64,000 nucleotides of DNA from Streptomyces hydrogenans (GTDB lineage: Bacteria > Actinomycetota > Actinomycetes > Streptomycetales > Streptomycetaceae). Under the pieces are notes generated by a model that saw nothing but the letters and a program-made list of their open reading frames with translations, had not been told where the DNA came from and ran no database searches. The stretch lies in assembly GCF_014656075.1 (NCBI RefSeq), contig NZ_BNBS01000017.1, positions 28,069-92,068 of the forward strand. Direction: 5' to 3'. Below, piece by piece: positions 63,920-64,000 of the stretch (positions are counted from its first letter, which is position 1; each line of letters opens with the position of its first letter). Made by a program: the position numbers and the translations under genes.

Positions 63920-63946
63920 GCGCCCCCGGCACGGCCCCGGGGGCGC
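63920..63946 (+). terminator. Hairpin after ctaD
   Basis: GCGCCCCCGG pairs with CCGGGGGCGC across a seven-base loop, four bases after the ctaD stop. Confidence 0.65.
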
Positions 63947-63960
63947 GCTCCGGCGGTCGG

Positions 63961-64000
63961 TCAGCGCAGGCCGAGGCGGCGCAGGGCCCGGCCCGCCGCC
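63961..64000 (-). CDS. C-terminal end of a truncated minus-strand gene
   Basis: TGA on the minus strand (63961-63963) ends an open frame reading AAGRALRRLGLR that continues past the window. Codon use fits this genome, but the family cannot be told from 12 residues. Confidence 0.4.
   Translation of the reverse strand, partial: AAGRALRRLGLR

Overview
This 64 kb window reads as chromosomal DNA of a Streptomyces species or a close relative. The composition is very GC-rich (above 70% by eye) with strong third-position G/C bias. Many genes start with GTG right after a TANNNT -10 box, which suggests leaderless transcripts. The gene families are typical actinobacterial ones: SoxR, class F sortase, SepF-like, DUF5925 AAA, DUF5685, streptogrisin protease, GDSL lipase, AA10 monooxygenase and Type ISP-like proteins. 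From memory the gene order resembles the S. coelicolor SCO1690s-SCO1750s, but I could not check this. No phage, insertion sequence, CRISPR array, rRNA or tRNA was found.

Region 1 (1-13 kb) is central metabolism and small-molecule regulation. It holds a degenerate BKACE-family protein, soxR, a MaoC hydratase and a TetR gene with an identical putative operator upstream of each, an acyl-CoA dehydrogenase broken by a one-base frameshift, a divergent TetR gene, two DMT-type exporters with a TetR regulator, a DsbA-like protein, and an aldehyde dehydrogenase/alcohol dehydrogenase pair. The latter shares a putative operator with the acyl-CoA dehydrogenase/TetR region.

Region 2 (13-29 kb) is envelope and aromatic metabolism. 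It has a class F sortase translationally coupled to a GN-repeat surface protein, a CitMHS transporter and a molybdopterin oxidoreductase. Next comes a tightly overlapping operon of an exported beta-helix membrane protein, a cupredoxin-like lipoprotein, a polytopic membrane protein and a TetR regulator, which is the best candidate for an undescribed system here. It is followed by hmgA-gntR with a clear promoter/operator and a solitary Type ISP-like specificity domain.

Region 3 (29-45 kb) contains a DrrAB-type ABC exporter with its TetR repressor, a CoA-transferase, a membrane-anchored pseudokinase, a GDSL lipase, an operon of two glycosyltransferases plus a polysaccharide deacetylase, an AAA ATPase, acetyltransferase and DUF402 genes, and a complete TctABC uptake system with a divergent CitB-type response regulator but no histidine kinase beside it.

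Region 4 (46-64 kb) holds an AA10 monooxygenase carrying an LAETG cell-wall sorting signal, a secreted lipase, a bifunctional AdhE with a near-perfect Rex-like operator, a streptogrisin-type protease, an in-frame fusion of an FAD/NAD(P)-binding protein with DUF1684, a DUF5685 protein with an extremely cysteine-rich tail, a SepF-like protein, an MFS exporter, a PAP2 phosphatase, a small I78-like protein and a stand-alone ctaD.
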